A stretch of DNA of 64,000 bases from Leptobrachium leishanense. Taxonomy: Eukaryota > Chordata > Amphibia > Anura > Megophryidae. How positions within the stretch are numbered: the first letter of the stretch is position 1; every line of letters starts with the position of its first letter. The stretch spans positions 272,843,662 to 272,907,661 of the forward strand of contig CM019064.1 of NCBI GenBank assembly GCA_009667805.1. The letters run 5' to 3'. The translations under genes were made by a program, and so were the position numbers. This document shows, piece by piece, positions 43,935 to 57,350 of this stretch. The notes beneath the pieces were generated by a model. It had not been told where the DNA came from and did no database searches. It was given only the letters and a program-made list of their open reading frames with translations.

Positions 43935-44104
43935 CAGGGTTATTCAGAGAAAGATGAAAACCAGGAGAAGGGAACAATCTGGACCAAATAGCCGATTTGG
44001 AAAGGGAAATAAACGGGAGAATTTTTCTGGTTTGGCTATTTTGACCTAGAATTTTCACTTCTCCTGCCAATTCTCCTGAGTTTCACCTTTCTTTGAATAG
44101 ACCC
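43935..44104. mobile_element. MITE-S copy, 170 bp
   Basis: It starts CAGGGTTATTCAGAGAAAGA and ends CACCTTTCTTTGAATAGACCC. Internal blocks GGACCAAATAGCCGATTTGG and GTTTGGCTATTTTGACCTAG are as in other copies. Confidence 0.8.
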
Positions 44105-44107
44105 TTA

Positions 44108-44777
44108 GGCTGGGCGTCCACTGGCACCGTATTTGTGCGATGGTGCGATCATCCGATATTGTCCATCGTCGTCCGTCCGATACAACAATATGCAGGTGAA
44201 TGGACCATCGTCATTGTGTCCGACGTCTGATGTCCGTCTTCCGGCGACAGGTAAAGACTGCAACAGATGGGTGATCACTCCAATTTCACTTGTTTGCATC
44301 GCATGTATTTCAGCAGATCAGAGAAGGTGGATGTGGAGAAACTGATCAGGTGAGTTATAAGGGCATTTTAAATAAACTATTTATATGTATGTGAGATGTG
44401 TGGGACTAGCCCTGTTTGTGTAGGGGAGAGGGGTAGGGCAGGGAAGGCTCCTTGGACGATTGTAAGCTCTTGGGTCCTCTCTGCTACTGTTCTGTGTGTA
44501 CTTGTATGTATATTTGTATGCTGCCTCACCCATTGTCTTACAAAGGACTGCAGTGTTTAAAAAAGCAGAATGAACTGTGTTTTATATGTAAAACCAGTTT
44601 GTTCTGGTTTTGGCAGTCTCTGCACTCCACCTCTGAAATCTATCTGATCGTCCGTAGTCGTTCCGATGGATCGCTTGCAGTGGACGATCCTCGTCGGACC
44701 TAGTCGGACGTCCGACGTCGTCCATAGTCTGACGAACGAGTCGGTCGTCCAACTACGGTGCCAGTGGACGCTCAGCC
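44108..44777. mobile_element. MITE-C, 670 bp
   Basis: The ends GGCTGGGCGTCCACTGGCAC and GTGCCAGTGGACGCTCAGCC are inverse with one mismatch over about 26 bp, and TTA lies on both sides (44105-44107 and 44778-44780). The subterminal parts are rich in CGTCCGA and GTCGGAC words. It is non-coding, with PIF/Harbinger-like integration. Confidence 0.9.
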
Positions 44778-44780
44778 TTA

Positions 44781-45574
44781 AGTCTTTGTTCCCCTTATAT
44801 AGGGATTACTATTTATTTATGAAGTCCACACTGTTCATTATTGCATGTGATGTCTAAAAACATATCTACATATGTTAGTGCTGTCGAATCAAATACCTTT
44901 TTTATCATTTGTTTAAGCTAAATAAACTTGTATTTTTCTATTACCTGAAGTTCAAATCTTGGCCACATGAGGTCCTCGCTGGTCTTCAACCACTCTAGAA
45001 GGAATAGCAGCAATGGTAGAGAGGTTAAATATGTACAAGACTGGGAAATTGGCACAGAAGGAATTGTCCTACATGTAAAATGCTAATAGTATGTAAACGT
45101 TACGTCAGGAACCACTTATTTCATGTTCTGACACTTGTTATGCAAAATGACACTCTACTGCTCTTTGTGAATGTTCACTGAACACATTATTTTTAAGCTC
45201 TGAAACTGAAAGCAAATATTATCAGTACTAGGACTAACCTGATTATCGAATAAAACCCATTTTCAAATGATAACGAGGTAAAGGATATTATGTTTTGACC
45301 GTCATGTGCTCTTTCTTTGTGGTTTCCAGTTTATTCTGGTTGTAGAAACCAGGAAATATGTGTGTGTGAGTTATGAGCTAACTACGGCTCTCTGATTTCC
45401 TTATAAGTCGTCCTTTCTGCTCCAGTCGAGTAAAAAGCCAAAAGCGAAAGCACAAATATGGCTTGGGTTCTGCTTCATTATTTTTTAAAAATCAGATATG
45501 CATTCTGAAGAAATCCAAGACTACTGTTTAAAATAGTCATTTCCTTTAGAAATTTTAAACTGAATTCAGCAGCC
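44781..45574. other. Unassigned stretch
   Basis: AT-rich, with no repeat boundary or credible coding frame. It is a candidate for single-copy sequence. Confidence 0.4.
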
Positions 45575-45719
45575 TACAGTTGGAAGAAAAAGTATGTGAA
45601 CCCTTTGGGATTAAGTGGAGTTTTGCATGAATTGGTCATAAAATGTGCTCTGATCTTCATCTAAGTCACAACAATTTGAAAAACACAGTCTGCTTAAAAT
45701 AATACAACACAAACATTAT

Positions 45720-46629
45720 CAGGGTTATTCAAAGAGATTCGAAAAGTCACCGCATGTTCGGTGACTTTTCGTTCTCTTCAATTCGGTTCCTTTTGCCGAT
45801 CCCATTTCGGCGACCCTGCGGTGTATTCAGAAAGCACCACAGGGTCCCCGAATTGCAGGGAAAAGCTACCGCAAACCCGATGAAAACGAACCACAAAACC
45901 CAGCGAATGCACGCCGAAACCCCTCAAAAACATCTGGATTAACCTGCCGAAAACCACAGAAAAAGCCCGAGCAGGAGCCGATCACACGCAGTGAAGCCGC
46001 CGGAAAAAGCCGAGACCGCAGAGTGAAGTGAATAAATTAGAAAAACAGTTTGCTTGAATGCTTGAAAAGTGAAACACTGTTTGCAAAGAAACTACTGAGC
46101 CAAAATGTCTGAAATTTACATATGAGATCCAATGAATGATAATAAAAAGGGCTGTTACAGAAAAAAAAGTAAACTTAAAAAAAAAAAAAAAAAAAAAATC
46201 GGACTTTTAAAAATAAAACAAAATTCCGAAAAATGCTTAAAATATCCAAAAAATCTATAAATAAAGAGACCTCTTTACTGCAGAATATTATAATGAACGG
46301 TTTATTAGATATTGAATTAAAACGGGAATATTTTTAACATTGAAGCCTATGGGATTCTCCTGAATAAATTTGCCGAATTAAACCACCGAATGGCAGGGCA
46401 TTTCGGGAACCTTTCACTGCTGGTTTGTGTTCTCTGAATAGCCGAAGCAGTGCTTTTTCATGGGGTTTTCACTGCCCTCGAACAGGCACCGTATGTGCAG
46501 GCAATTCGCCAGGATTTGGCGAATTGCCTGCTCTCTGGATAGCCGAATGGCCAAGAAAGGTAACCGAACGCTGATTTTCAGCGTTTGGTTAACTTTCTCA
46601 AGCAATTCGGATCTCTTTGAATAACCCTG
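45720..46629. mobile_element. MITE-A copy 3 in the left repeat of Tc1 no. 1
   Basis: CAGGGTTATTCAAAGAGAT to GATCTCTTTGAATAACCCTG, with TAT on both sides (45717-45719 and 46630-46632). The right inverted repeat of the host Tc1 shows the empty site (inverse of ACATATAATGTTTGTG), confirming a 3-bp duplication. Confidence 0.95.
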
Positions 46630-46869
46630 TATATGTTTTCATGTGTTTATTGAACATAACATGTAAACATTCACAGTGCAGGGTGGAAAAAGTATGTGAA
46701 CCCCTAGCCTAATGACTTCTCCAAGAGCTAATTGGAGCCAGGAGTGAGCCAACCTTGAGTCCAATCAGTGTGATATTATTGGATGTGTTGCTGAAAGCAG
46801 TCCTGCCCTTTAAAAACACAAACCAGTTTTGGGTTTACTGGTTTCAAGAAGCACTGCCCGATGTGAACC

Positions 46870-47891
<1,022 letters not shown>

Positions 47892-48235
47892 GTCCAAAGG
47901 TTCACATACTTTTTCCACCTTGCACTGTGAATGTTTACATGTTATGTTCAATAAACACCTGAAAACATATAATGTTTGTGTTGTATTATTTTAAGCAGAC
48001 TGTGTTGTACAAATTATTGTGACTTAGATGAAGATCAGAGCACATTTTATGACCAATTCATGCAAAACTCCACGTAATCCCAAAGGGTTCACATACTTTT
48101 TCTTGCAACTGTAGTAGAAACATTGAAGGGAAAAGGTTCATGTTATTCAAAACGTTATCATTTTATTTTATGGTTATTATGTTATTAAGATAATTAGGTC
48201 AGAGAAGACAAGCTTTGGCCAGGTTCATAGACTAA

Positions 48236-48549
48236 GGCTAATGTCAGACGAGCGCATTCTGTGCAGACTGTGCGTCCGTGCACAACTGATGTACTTTCTG
48301 ACTGACGACAAGGTAGTGGCCACACGGTCTGTTTTTGTGACTGACGTTTTTTTTGACTGATGTAGAAGGGAAAATAAATTAAATATGAAAACCATTTTGT
48401 CCGTCAAAATGCTGGATGCATAAATGCAGTCCGTCTAACTTCGTTCCATCACTCACACACAAAGCTATACGGATGTTGGGGACACAGCGCACTCTGCGCA
48501 TCCGTTCTAGCGGATTTACGTTCTTGCCTAACTTGTGTCCGTGGATGAC
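48236..48549. mobile_element. MITE-B copy, right part missing
   Basis: It starts GGCTAATGTCAGACGAGCG after TAA. The interior follows the family (GTAGTGGCCACAC, AAACCATTTTGTCCGTCAAA, ATAAATGCAGTCCGTCT). It ends at GTGGATGAC, where the next copy begins. Confidence 0.8.
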
Positions 48550-48552
48550 TAA

Positions 48553-48999
48553 GGCTAGGGTCAGACGAGTGTGATTTCTACGGACTGTACGTCCGTGCAC
48601 ACGGACGTACGTCAGTACGGAAGACGCAGTAGTGGCCACACCGTCCGTTTATTCACTGACGTATATTTTGACGGATGTAGAAGAGAAAATTAAATTAAAA
48701 ATCAAAACCATTTTGTCCGTGAAAAATGCTGGACGTATAAATGCAGTCTGTCTGACCACGTTCCATCACTCACACACAAAGCTATGCGGACGTTGCGGAC
48801 GCAGCGCACCTTGTGCGGCTGTTCTAGGGGTTGTACGTTCTTGCCTGACTTGCGTCCGTGGGCCGCGGCCGTTGTGCGTCCGCAGTTCAGTGCGGACATA
48901 CTTCATGTGTCAGGCTCCAATGGGCTTTCTGTCATGCTATCACGGACGTACTTTAGGCGCAATCACGGACATGAACACTACGCTCGTCTGACCCCAGCC
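48553..48999. mobile_element. MITE-B copy, complete, 447 bp
   Basis: The ends GGCTAGGGTCAGACGAG and CTCGTCTGACCCCAGCC are inverse, with TAA on both sides (48550-48552 and 49000-49002). GTGGATGA also lies just outside each TAA. The interior has the unoccupied site of the Tc1 insertion seen at 60554 (inverse of TGCATTTATACGTCC). Confidence 0.9.
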
Positions 49000-49002
49000 T
49001 AA

Positions 49003-49332
49003 GTGGATGATGGCCACTGCATTATAGCAACAGCCATCTTTAAAACCAGAAAGTGTCTGGCTGTTGAAACAGGAGATGCGGCCTTGAAAGGAAGGAGTGT
49101 GTCCAATTTAATTTAGGGGGTGCACAAGTTTAGTCAGGCCTAGGGCAGCACAAAACCTAAATACACCACTGCTGGTACTTGAATAATGAATCTCTAGCTA
49201 TGTACCTGTTTTCAGTACTTCTGTGCAGCAAGGATTATGGAATAGCTGCGGAGCTGCCACTATTTTGCAAATAAGAAAGGCATTCTATTTCATAAATTTT
49301 TAAGAATAATTATATTTATAACATAGAATAGA
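49003..49332. other. Unassigned stretch
   Basis: No features were seen between the MITE-B copy and the LINE fragment. Confidence 0.35.
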
Positions 49333-50917
49333 ATACCCAAACTCTGGAAGACTGCGAAGTGGTACCTATCCATAAAAGTGGAGACAATACTTTTGTATCC
49401 AACTACCGGCCGATATCACTGCTCCCTGTAATGTCAAAAATTCTGGAAAAATGTGTCTACACTCAATTACGTGAGTATTATCAATATCAGAACTATTTAA
49501 CCCCAGATCAATCAGGCTTTCGTCCAAATCCTTCAACTACAACTGCCCTTTTAAAAGTTTGTAATGATATCCAAGCGGGCATGGAACAAGGTAACCTAAC
49601 TGGAGCCATCTTCCTTGATTTTGCCAAGGCCTTTGACACAGTAGACCATGGCATCCTATTGCAAAAACTTAAAAACTCTGGTATTGGTGATAGTACATTA
49701 ACCTGGTTCCAATCATATGTGTCTGATAGATCTCAATTTGTGTCCATTTCTGACAGCACTTCCCTTCCCCTCCCAGTCACGTGCAGTGTACCCCAAGGCT
49801 CGATACTTGTCCCCCTGCTATTCACAATATTCATAAATGATCTGCCCAATGTCTGCAAAGCTTCAACTGTACACATGTACGCAGACGACACTGTAATCTA
49901 TACCAGCAAACCAAATCTCCCACAACTGGAGGCAGTGCTGCAAGAACAATTCACAGGGGTAGAAAAGTGGATCGCAAATAACAAACTTTTTCTAAATACT
50001 GACAAAACTGTTACAATGCTCTTTGGAACCGCACCTAAACTACACAAATTGCAAACACCCGATCTATGTGTTGGGACAAAATCAAATGGCACGCTGACCA
50101 CAGTCACTTCTCTCAAATATCTAGGTATGTGGTTAGACCCAAATCTATCTTTTGGCCCCCACGTCGAAAAACTCTCATCTAAACTCTACCCCAAACTAGG
50201 CACCCTGTACCGAAACAAATCCTGCCTGAGTAAGAAAGCAGATTGTACAACAAATGCTTATGCCAGCCATTGAATACGGAGAAGTAGTGTATGCAGCTGC
50301 CCCGCAAACACACCTCCAGAAAGTTACTACATTGTATCACTCATTCTGTCGCTTTGTGCTACAATGTAACTACATGACACACCATTGTGACATGTTAAAA
50401 TAACTAAACCGGCCATCACTGGACTCTAGACGCAGCCTTCACCTTTCCAACCTGGTGTTTAAGAGCTTTTCTGGGAAGCTACCACCCTACCTGAATATGC
50501 TGCTTCCCCCGGCAGTTCCCTCATCCTATAACCTCCGATCCAGGACCAGCACCTTACTTGCAATACCACAATACAAAAAGAAAGTGTCTAGATCCTCATT
50601 TTCCTACAGAGCACCGAAGTTATGGAATAACCTCCCAGACGCCATCAAATCTTCCCCCAGTCTAAAGTCCCTTAAGACTTCCCTATTAACATACCTCAAT
50701 ACGAAATGCACCTGTAAACATGTAACATAATGACTTTATTTCCTACATATTTATTTTTCTGTTAATCTGTATATTTGGTCTTGTGTTAATATCTTGCATT
50801 TTACTATTTTGTATTTCTGTAACCACTCAATGTTCTTGAACCCAGGACATACTTGAAAACGAGAGAAATCTCAATGTATCCTTCCTGGTAAAATCCTTTA
50901 TAAATAAATAAATAAAA
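49333..50917 (+). mobile_element. 2A-family LINE no. 2, 5'-truncated
   Basis: It starts inside the reverse transcriptase and ends with TGTATCCTTCCTGGTAAAA and an AAATAAAT tail. AATAC lies at both ends (about 49331-49335 and 50918-50922), a possible short duplication. It gives the continuous sequence for the L1 insertion site in LINE no. 1 (CGCCATCAAATCTTCCCCCA). Confidence 0.85.
49359..50730 (+). pseudogene. LINE no. 2 reverse transcriptase and C-terminal region
   Basis: 49359-50265 is open: SNYRPISLLPVMSKILEK, DQSGFRPNPSTTTALL, IFLDFAKAFDTVDHGIL, VPQGSILVPLLFTIF and MYADDTVIYTSK (YADD near 49878). A 1-base frame change near 50265 (after TTNAYA) and a stop near 50398 separate the C-terminal part 50401-50730 (SLDSRRSLHLSNLVFKSF, YRAPKLWNNLPDAIKSSP, ending CTCKHVT). 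The RT core itself looks intact, but the 5' half of the gene, including 2A and endonuclease, is missing. Confidence 0.85.
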
Positions 50918-50922
50918 TACAG

Positions 50923-52228
50923 AACTGTGCGTGCAATGGGAAAACCATGTAAAAAAGGAAATGCCGTAGAAAAAGCATCAGGCCTGATTCTGACCGAGCT
51001 GTTAGCATCACAGATCCAGTCACTATCACAACCAAACCTCAAGCTTTAACCCCTTCATTACCAAGTGATTTTCCAAAAATCAATTGTCTGAAAGTGTTTT
51101 TTTGACAAATAATTTTTAATAATTTGTACAGTAATACATATCTATTACTGTAAATAACCTATTTGGCCAGTAGATGGCACCATCTACTGCCAAATTGAGT
51201 TACAGAGGTTTTAACAGCAGATCTATTTTCTTCTATTTCTCCTGCATTGGCTGCTGACAGCGTCTGAAAGCCCGATATTTCAGAGCTTTCAGCTGCCACT
51301 TTTACAGTTTTAGCTCTTTGTGCATTATGCCCACAGGACTAAAACTTTGGGGGCACCTTCTGCAGCCCAAAACCTAATGAAATTTGTTTGCAGCAAATAA
51401 ATATAATTTACTTTTGCGCTGCAGAACAGCATATCGAGATATCTCTATATCGGGGCACCAGATGGTTCCTTTAAAGCCCGAGATATCTCTATAAGTAGTG
51501 AAGGGGTTAATTGTGGATCGGACATTATGGTAGGTTACTGTAAATTTAGGGATCCTATACTCTGTGTGAGAGCTATTAATTTCTGGCTACTAGTAGATGA
51601 ATAAACTATTCCAACATAGTGCATTCTTCTTGACTCAAGATGATAGTGAGAAATCAATTGTGGCTCTCAGAACCTGATGTTAAGTGATTTTTGCATTTGC
51701 AAAATCATTTAACACTTCAAGTTAAACCCACAAAAATCCTTTACAGGGTTTGGAGACTATCAAACCTTGTAAGAGACCTGCAACATCAATGGTTGAAAAA
51801 GCAGAAAGGCATACACTTGCAAATAATAGTTATGCCATAATATTGAAATAAAAATATCACATAATACATTAATTTGTTGTTATTTTATAAGCCCAAGATA
51901 CAGAGGTCTGCTGGTTTTCCATACCGTACAATTTACATATAGGTCCAAAACCAGCTGGTATTATTCATGTCTCCATAGCAACTGCAGGGATTTGAATGAT
52001 GGATGATTATTAGAATTGCTGTATATAATGTCTGTAAACATAGCTGGCTATATAAAATAGGTTATTTATACAAGGCTAAGTGTTTTGTTTTGGAGATAGC
52101 ACAGCATTGCTTTTCACATTCTATTTATTAATGCAGCTTTCATTTACCCTGATCAAAACAGCAGTGTTGCTCATTTGTTCTGTTAATATGGTATCCTTGA
52201 AGATCAAATACATGTAAGCGAAAACATA
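50923..52228. other. Unassigned stretch
   Basis: Contains no credible frame. The only structure noted is the hairpin at 51679-51713. Confidence 0.4.
51679..51713. repeat. 35-bp hairpin with the TTAAGTGATTTT word
   Basis: GTTAAGTGATTTTTGCA is followed by TTTGCAAAATCATTTAAC, near-perfect inverse arms. The same word lies at both ends of the fold-back element (1184-1199 inverse, 12012-12026). Confidence 0.75.
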
Positions 52229-52933
52229 AGGGGTTATTCAAAGAGCACTGAAATTTCACCGCTCTTTTGTTTGGCCACTTCGGCGATCTCAATTTGCCGA
52301 CCCTGTTGTGAATTCAGTCAATGCTGCCCATAAACCTGCCAAACGCATCCAATAAACCACCATACGCATTCGATAAACCAGCGTACGCAGCCAATGACCC
52401 GCCGAACAGACCACCGACCTCCTACGATCAGTAGCCGAACAAAGCTAACCAGCCGCCGAACACAGGTGAAAAAAAGAAGAAAAAAAACACAACATTTAAA
52501 AGGCATTTTAAGAACAAATACTGCATGGTAATAATATATAAGGTTATGAGTAACAATAAAAACGTCTGTTACAGAATAAAAATAAAAAGAACACCATTAA
52601 AAAAAAAAAAAATCGGAATCAAAAATTTTGCCCAAAAAATCATGAGAAATGGCTAAAAAAATTCTAAAATATAAAATAAAAAGACTTTTTTGCTGCAACT
52701 GAAAAGAATAAATGGTTGAATATAAAATTAATAAAAACATAAATTTATATTTTCACATTGAAACCTAGGGGATTTTCCTGGTTAAACCTGTTGAATGAAA
52801 ACACAGAAAATCAGGGCATATTTGGCGAATTGCCAGCTTTCTGAATAGCTGAATTGCCACGCAATTGCACTGTACGGAGAAATTCACCATTTGTTGCAAT
52901 TTGGTGGCAAATTCGGCTCTTTGAATAACCCCT
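52229..52933. mobile_element. MITE-A family copy 4, 705 bp
   Basis: AGGGGTTATTCAAAGAGC to GCTCTTTGAATAACCCCT. The flanking trinucleotides are ATA and GTA, so the duplication is blurred. The interior aligns with the native parts of MITE-A copy 2 (GAATAAATGGTTGAATATAA, TTCACATTGAAACCTAGGGG). Confidence 0.8.
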
Positions 52934-52936
52934 GTA

Positions 52937-53549
52937 AGTTCACTGACATTGTCAGCAGCTTATTTCCATAAATATTACGCGTTTCATACCTTTTGTGTCT
53001 TGTTTGCTTTGCTCTCTGCGGATGTGAGACCGGTATGCAGCGATATATACATACACTTGGGGAAATGGTGGAGATGGAGTTAGGAACAGGGGAGCCAGCA
53101 ATAGGTGGACAATGGGCAGGACTTGAAGAGGTCTGACCAGACTGGATAATGGAACACCGAGGTAACATAAGCAGGAACACAGGAGCGGTAACCAGGAGAC
53201 TTTGAGGGTATGTGGATCTTAGACACAGCGGAAAACTTGAGTTCGGTGGGGGTCTTGAGTACAGCGGGGTCTTAAATACACTTGAAAGGGACACGAGGAA
53301 ACTGAAGGTACTTGGGGGCACACAATGAACTTGGAAGGTACCATAAGTTTTTAAACCCAGGGGTGCAGCAGGCAGCTGAAGGGACGCAAAAGGAATCCAG
53401 GTAGCGTTGTCAGGTCACAATCCAGGGTCTTTTGGTTGGTGGAAAGCATATAACAGGAGCAAATCAGAATAGGTCTTAACTCTATGAGTCAAGGAGTGAC
53501 AATGTTGAATCGCTGGTTAGAGGGAGTGGCTAATCTTTATTGAGTTAAC
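52937..53549. other. Unassigned stretch
   Basis: No assignable coding or repeat structure was seen; the 145-codon minus frame at 52884-53321 has no family features. Confidence 0.35.
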
Positions 53550-53552
53550 CAG

Positions 53553-54125
53553 AGGCCTGTTCAATACCTCAGCAGCTGCTGAATTGCTGCAGCGCAGCAA
53601 TTCAGTTTGCTGCAGCAGTGTCGTTGAACCCTTTGGATGCGAATTTTGAATCCAAAATGGCCGACAATTTCTTAATGAAAAATTCAGATTGTTTTTCGGA
53701 TCACTCGGACAAAAAATAATAAAGAGAAGCAGTCAGCACAATTCCGTTTTGTTTGCACACACCACAAATGATAGTTTTTAATGAATAAACGTTATGTTTA
53801 CTTCTGAAACAATATATAAATTGAGCTGTAATATATGTCTATGTGCAGGAGGAAATAATAAATAAATATTTTGTGCTTTGGTGAACAAAAACCTCAAAAT
53901 TAACATTGCTGTAGGGAATTATTACTTGCTTCGAGGCGGCGGCCATCTTGCTGTAGGGCATTGTTACTGGCTTCATGCGGCGGCCATCTTTAATACGTCA
54001 CACGAAGCATCTCCTCGGGTCGCTGCAAGTGCTAGGTTAGCACTGCTGAGCGCTGAGCGGTTGAACGGCGTTCAATGCAAGTTGCTAACTTAGCACTTGC
54101 AGCGGCTGAGGTATTGAACAGGCCT
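53553..54125. mobile_element. MITE-D, 573 bp
   Basis: AGGCCTGTTCAATACCTCAG and CTGAGGTATTGAACAGGCCT are perfect inverses over 20 bp, with CAG on both sides (53550-53552 and 54126-54128). Two GGCGGCCATCTT words lie inside (53937-53949 and 53978-53990). It is non-coding. Confidence 0.85.
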
Positions 54126-54128
54126 CAG

Positions 54129-55671
54129 TGCTTCATGGGAATCAGAAGATGAGTAAGATGGCTGAGTGGCTGAATCAATCAGTCCTGGAATGAATATGGT
54201 TTAGTCTGTGGGCAAGGCATGAAGGTTGCTGCCTACATGTGCGGGCATAGTTCCGCCCAGGGCTGGGAGCCTGACACTCTTACGAGACTAAAGTAAGAGT
54301 CTGGCCTGTAAGGGAAGAGGTCACATGACTTCTGGCTTGTGTTATAGAGCGTATGTGATTGGTGGAGTTTGGAATTATGGCAATAATGTTGGGAGATAGA
54401 AATGTCAAGGTCTCGGTAGGGTATGTATTGCTCATGTAATGTATGGGCAAAGATTCATTGTTTTATTTTATTACATCATAATTTTATTTACATACCTTTA
54501 AGTGGAGTTCTCTTTCCTCTTAAATCACCCTGCAGTGGTAATAGCCCTCCATTAAAAATTTACCTAAATCAATAAATTTTCTTGACATCAGTAGTAGCGC
54601 CGAGGGGTTTATGGAAAATCACTTGCAATTACAAATGGAAAATTTATGGAGTTGTATACATAGGTTTCTATAGTATAATAAACTATAGTAAGTTCATTTG
54701 ACTGGTGAAGGGCTCCCCCTACTAATCAGATTTCACTATTGACAAAGAGGCAGATGGACTCTGTGTCCGTTCCAGACAGAGAGCAGTTCTGTGAGCTGCA
54801 GCACATTGGCTGCAAGATCCAGCATGCTTCTACTTTGGGAGCATGTTCTGGAGACCATATGCAAACGTATTGAGTTTTGTTGATGTTGGCCTCCTGCAGG
54901 ATCTTTTGAAGATTGAGTATACATGATAGTGGAAATGAAGGGGTTAATTAAGATAAATTTGATTTATTTCAATTTCTATTAAAAACACAATGGGCAACTG
55001 AGATATTCAGAGTTTTTCCAATGACTTGTCTGTAAAGCTTCTTTTAAACCTTCATCCTTTATTATGTAACTTGAACCACTAAGAGCGCGATAAGTATTTA
55101 TGCCACCCACACATCCATGCTTCCATCAGCACGCTACCACAATAATATAAGCTGTAGGCTGCTCTGCTTTCAATGCTGTGAATTTCTGCCAGGGCTTGAT
55201 GTGAAAGAACAAAAGGCATCAAAATTATTGATATATTGTGGGGAAAAAATTAATTTCCTTGCAGAATGCATTATGTATCCAACATACGGGTCCTACTCTC
55301 TTAATTTGTTTTCATTCTGTATTATCTGCATCTGTACAGAGTATTTTTTAACATTTGGAAGACCGAATTCATGTTTGTGATTATAACAGGATCTGAAGCA
55401 CAGTATTACATCTGCTGTTGACACGGTTTAAACCAACTGTGCACAAAGGACATTTGAAGTCATATTGCAGCCCCACAGGAACTTGTTTACAGTTGGAATG
55501 AAGTTATTTTGGGCCCTTGAAACCTTACTCAGGTACCGGGAACCTGATGGTTCCAGGAACCTGTGTAAGTAATTAGAATTTAATTTCTTGTCACTTAGCT
55601 AAATCAATAGTGTTTACCTGTGACTCATAATTTATCGCTTTTTATTAAAGGGTTGATTCCCTTTTTATTAA
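54129..55671. other. Unassigned stretch
   Basis: AT-rich. No frame, repeat boundary or RNA gene could be supported. Confidence 0.4.
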
Positions 55672-56525
55672 AGGGGTGATTCAGAGAGCACCGAAATGTC
55701 GCCGACATTTCGGTGGTCTATCGTTCCCCGCGATTCCCTACACTTTGGGGAATCAAAGTTCCCCACCCTGCAGTGTATTCAGCATTCACTGCAGGGTCCC
55801 CGAAGTGCAGGGAAAACCCGCCGCAAACCCGCAGAACACCCGCCGATAATTCACAGAAACTGCCACAAAAACCACGCCGAACATGGCAGAAAAAGCTGCC
55901 GATCACAGCGCAGACCAGCTGCTGGAAAAAGCCAACAAGCTGACGAACGGGGTAAAAAAAAAAAAACAGTAGGCTTGAAAGTTTCAAAATTGAAACGCTG
56001 TTTGCAAATAAACTACTGAACGAAAATGTCTGGAATTTACATATAAGATCCTATGAATGATAATAAAAAGGTCTGTTACAGAAAAAAGAAAAAACGCTTT
56101 AAAAAAAAAATTGCCAAAAAATCCTGAAAAATGCTTAAAAGATCCTAAAAAAATCTATAAATAAAAAAACTTTTAGCTGCAGATTAAAATAATAAATGGT
56201 TTATTAGATATTGGATTAAAACGGCAATATTTTTAATATTGAAGCCTTTGGGGTTCGCCTGAATAAACCTGACGATTGAAAACACTGAACAGCAGGGCAT
56301 TTCAGCAACTCTTCACTGCTGTTCGGTATTCTCTGAATAGATTAACCAATGTTTATCTATGGGGGAGTTCACTGCCGTCGAACAGCACCGTACGTGCAGG
56401 CAATTCTTTAAATAAATGGCGAACTGCCTGCTCTCTGAATAGCCGGTCACGAAATGTCACCGTACACTGAATTTCAGCGTCCAGTTACATTTCGGAGCCA
56501 GATCGGCTCCCTCTGAATAACCCCT
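55672..56525. mobile_element. MITE-A family copy 5, 854 bp
   Basis: AGGGGTGATTCAGAGAGC to GATCGGCTCCCTCTGAATAA and CCCCT, with TAA on both sides (55669-55671 and 56526-56528). It is an uninterrupted reference for the expanded copy at 12350-33934. Confidence 0.85.
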
Positions 56526-56528
56526 TAA

Positions 56529-57227
56529 ATCTTGGTAGAAGTCATTGGAGTTAATAGGTATTTTTCTTTAGCTTACCCGAAGATTATTCTATGGTTTTAG
56601 CTAAATATGGGGCATTAGAAGCACCGGCATGTTCTTTAAGCACTAAGAAGCATGGGGACGTCTACTGAGCGCCCCCTTCTATAGAAGATTGGCCGGTGAG
56701 ACAGAGAAACATTGATCTATGACTCTATGTGATACCCAGGTTTAGATTTGCAATGATTTTCTCAAATCTCTGCTGTGAAAATCAACTAGCCGCAACAAAG
56801 TGAATGGGGATCCAATTACTAATAATAAACTACTCACAGATTGTTATTGTTATGATTCTCAGGATTGTTTTCCAATCAATGTCTTTACTCCTCAGAGACT
56901 GCTTTAAAGGTTATACATACTCAGCACTTTCTGTAAATAGCATTATGTCTATGGGGAATATCATCATAACACAGACAGGATTTGTTTAAAATCATGGCCC
57001 TTATTTCTGCTCGGTCAATGTTAGAAAAATGAAAAGACATTTGTGACTAACCAATATCCACTCAATTATAAGTCGGTCTCTATAACAGGAGCTGGACGTA
57101 TAATTCTTATGGATGGTCAATGAATACTGACAGTGGCACCACTTGTATTCTCTACGAGAATGGATAGTTGAAGCCCCCTCTACATTTGTGCTTCCTATAC
57201 AAAATGTACTATATAAAGAGCAAGAAG
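56529..57227. other. Unassigned stretch
   Basis: Nothing assignable was seen. Confidence 0.35.
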
Positions 57228-57350
57228 TTACAGTTACTTATTCAACGCCAACAGATTCCGTAGCGCTTTCCAATGGGGAAGCACAAACAGGTGACATAAT
57301 AAAACATAAGGAACAGACGGCCCTGCCCGTAGGATAATTGTCCTGTGTAA
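57228..57350 (-). mobile_element. L2-type 3' tail fragment
   Basis: GTTACAGTTACTTATTCAAC, then CAACAGATTCCGTAGCGCTT, then GGCCCTGCCCGTAGGATAAT match the fragments at 8800 and 32975. Confidence 0.6.
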
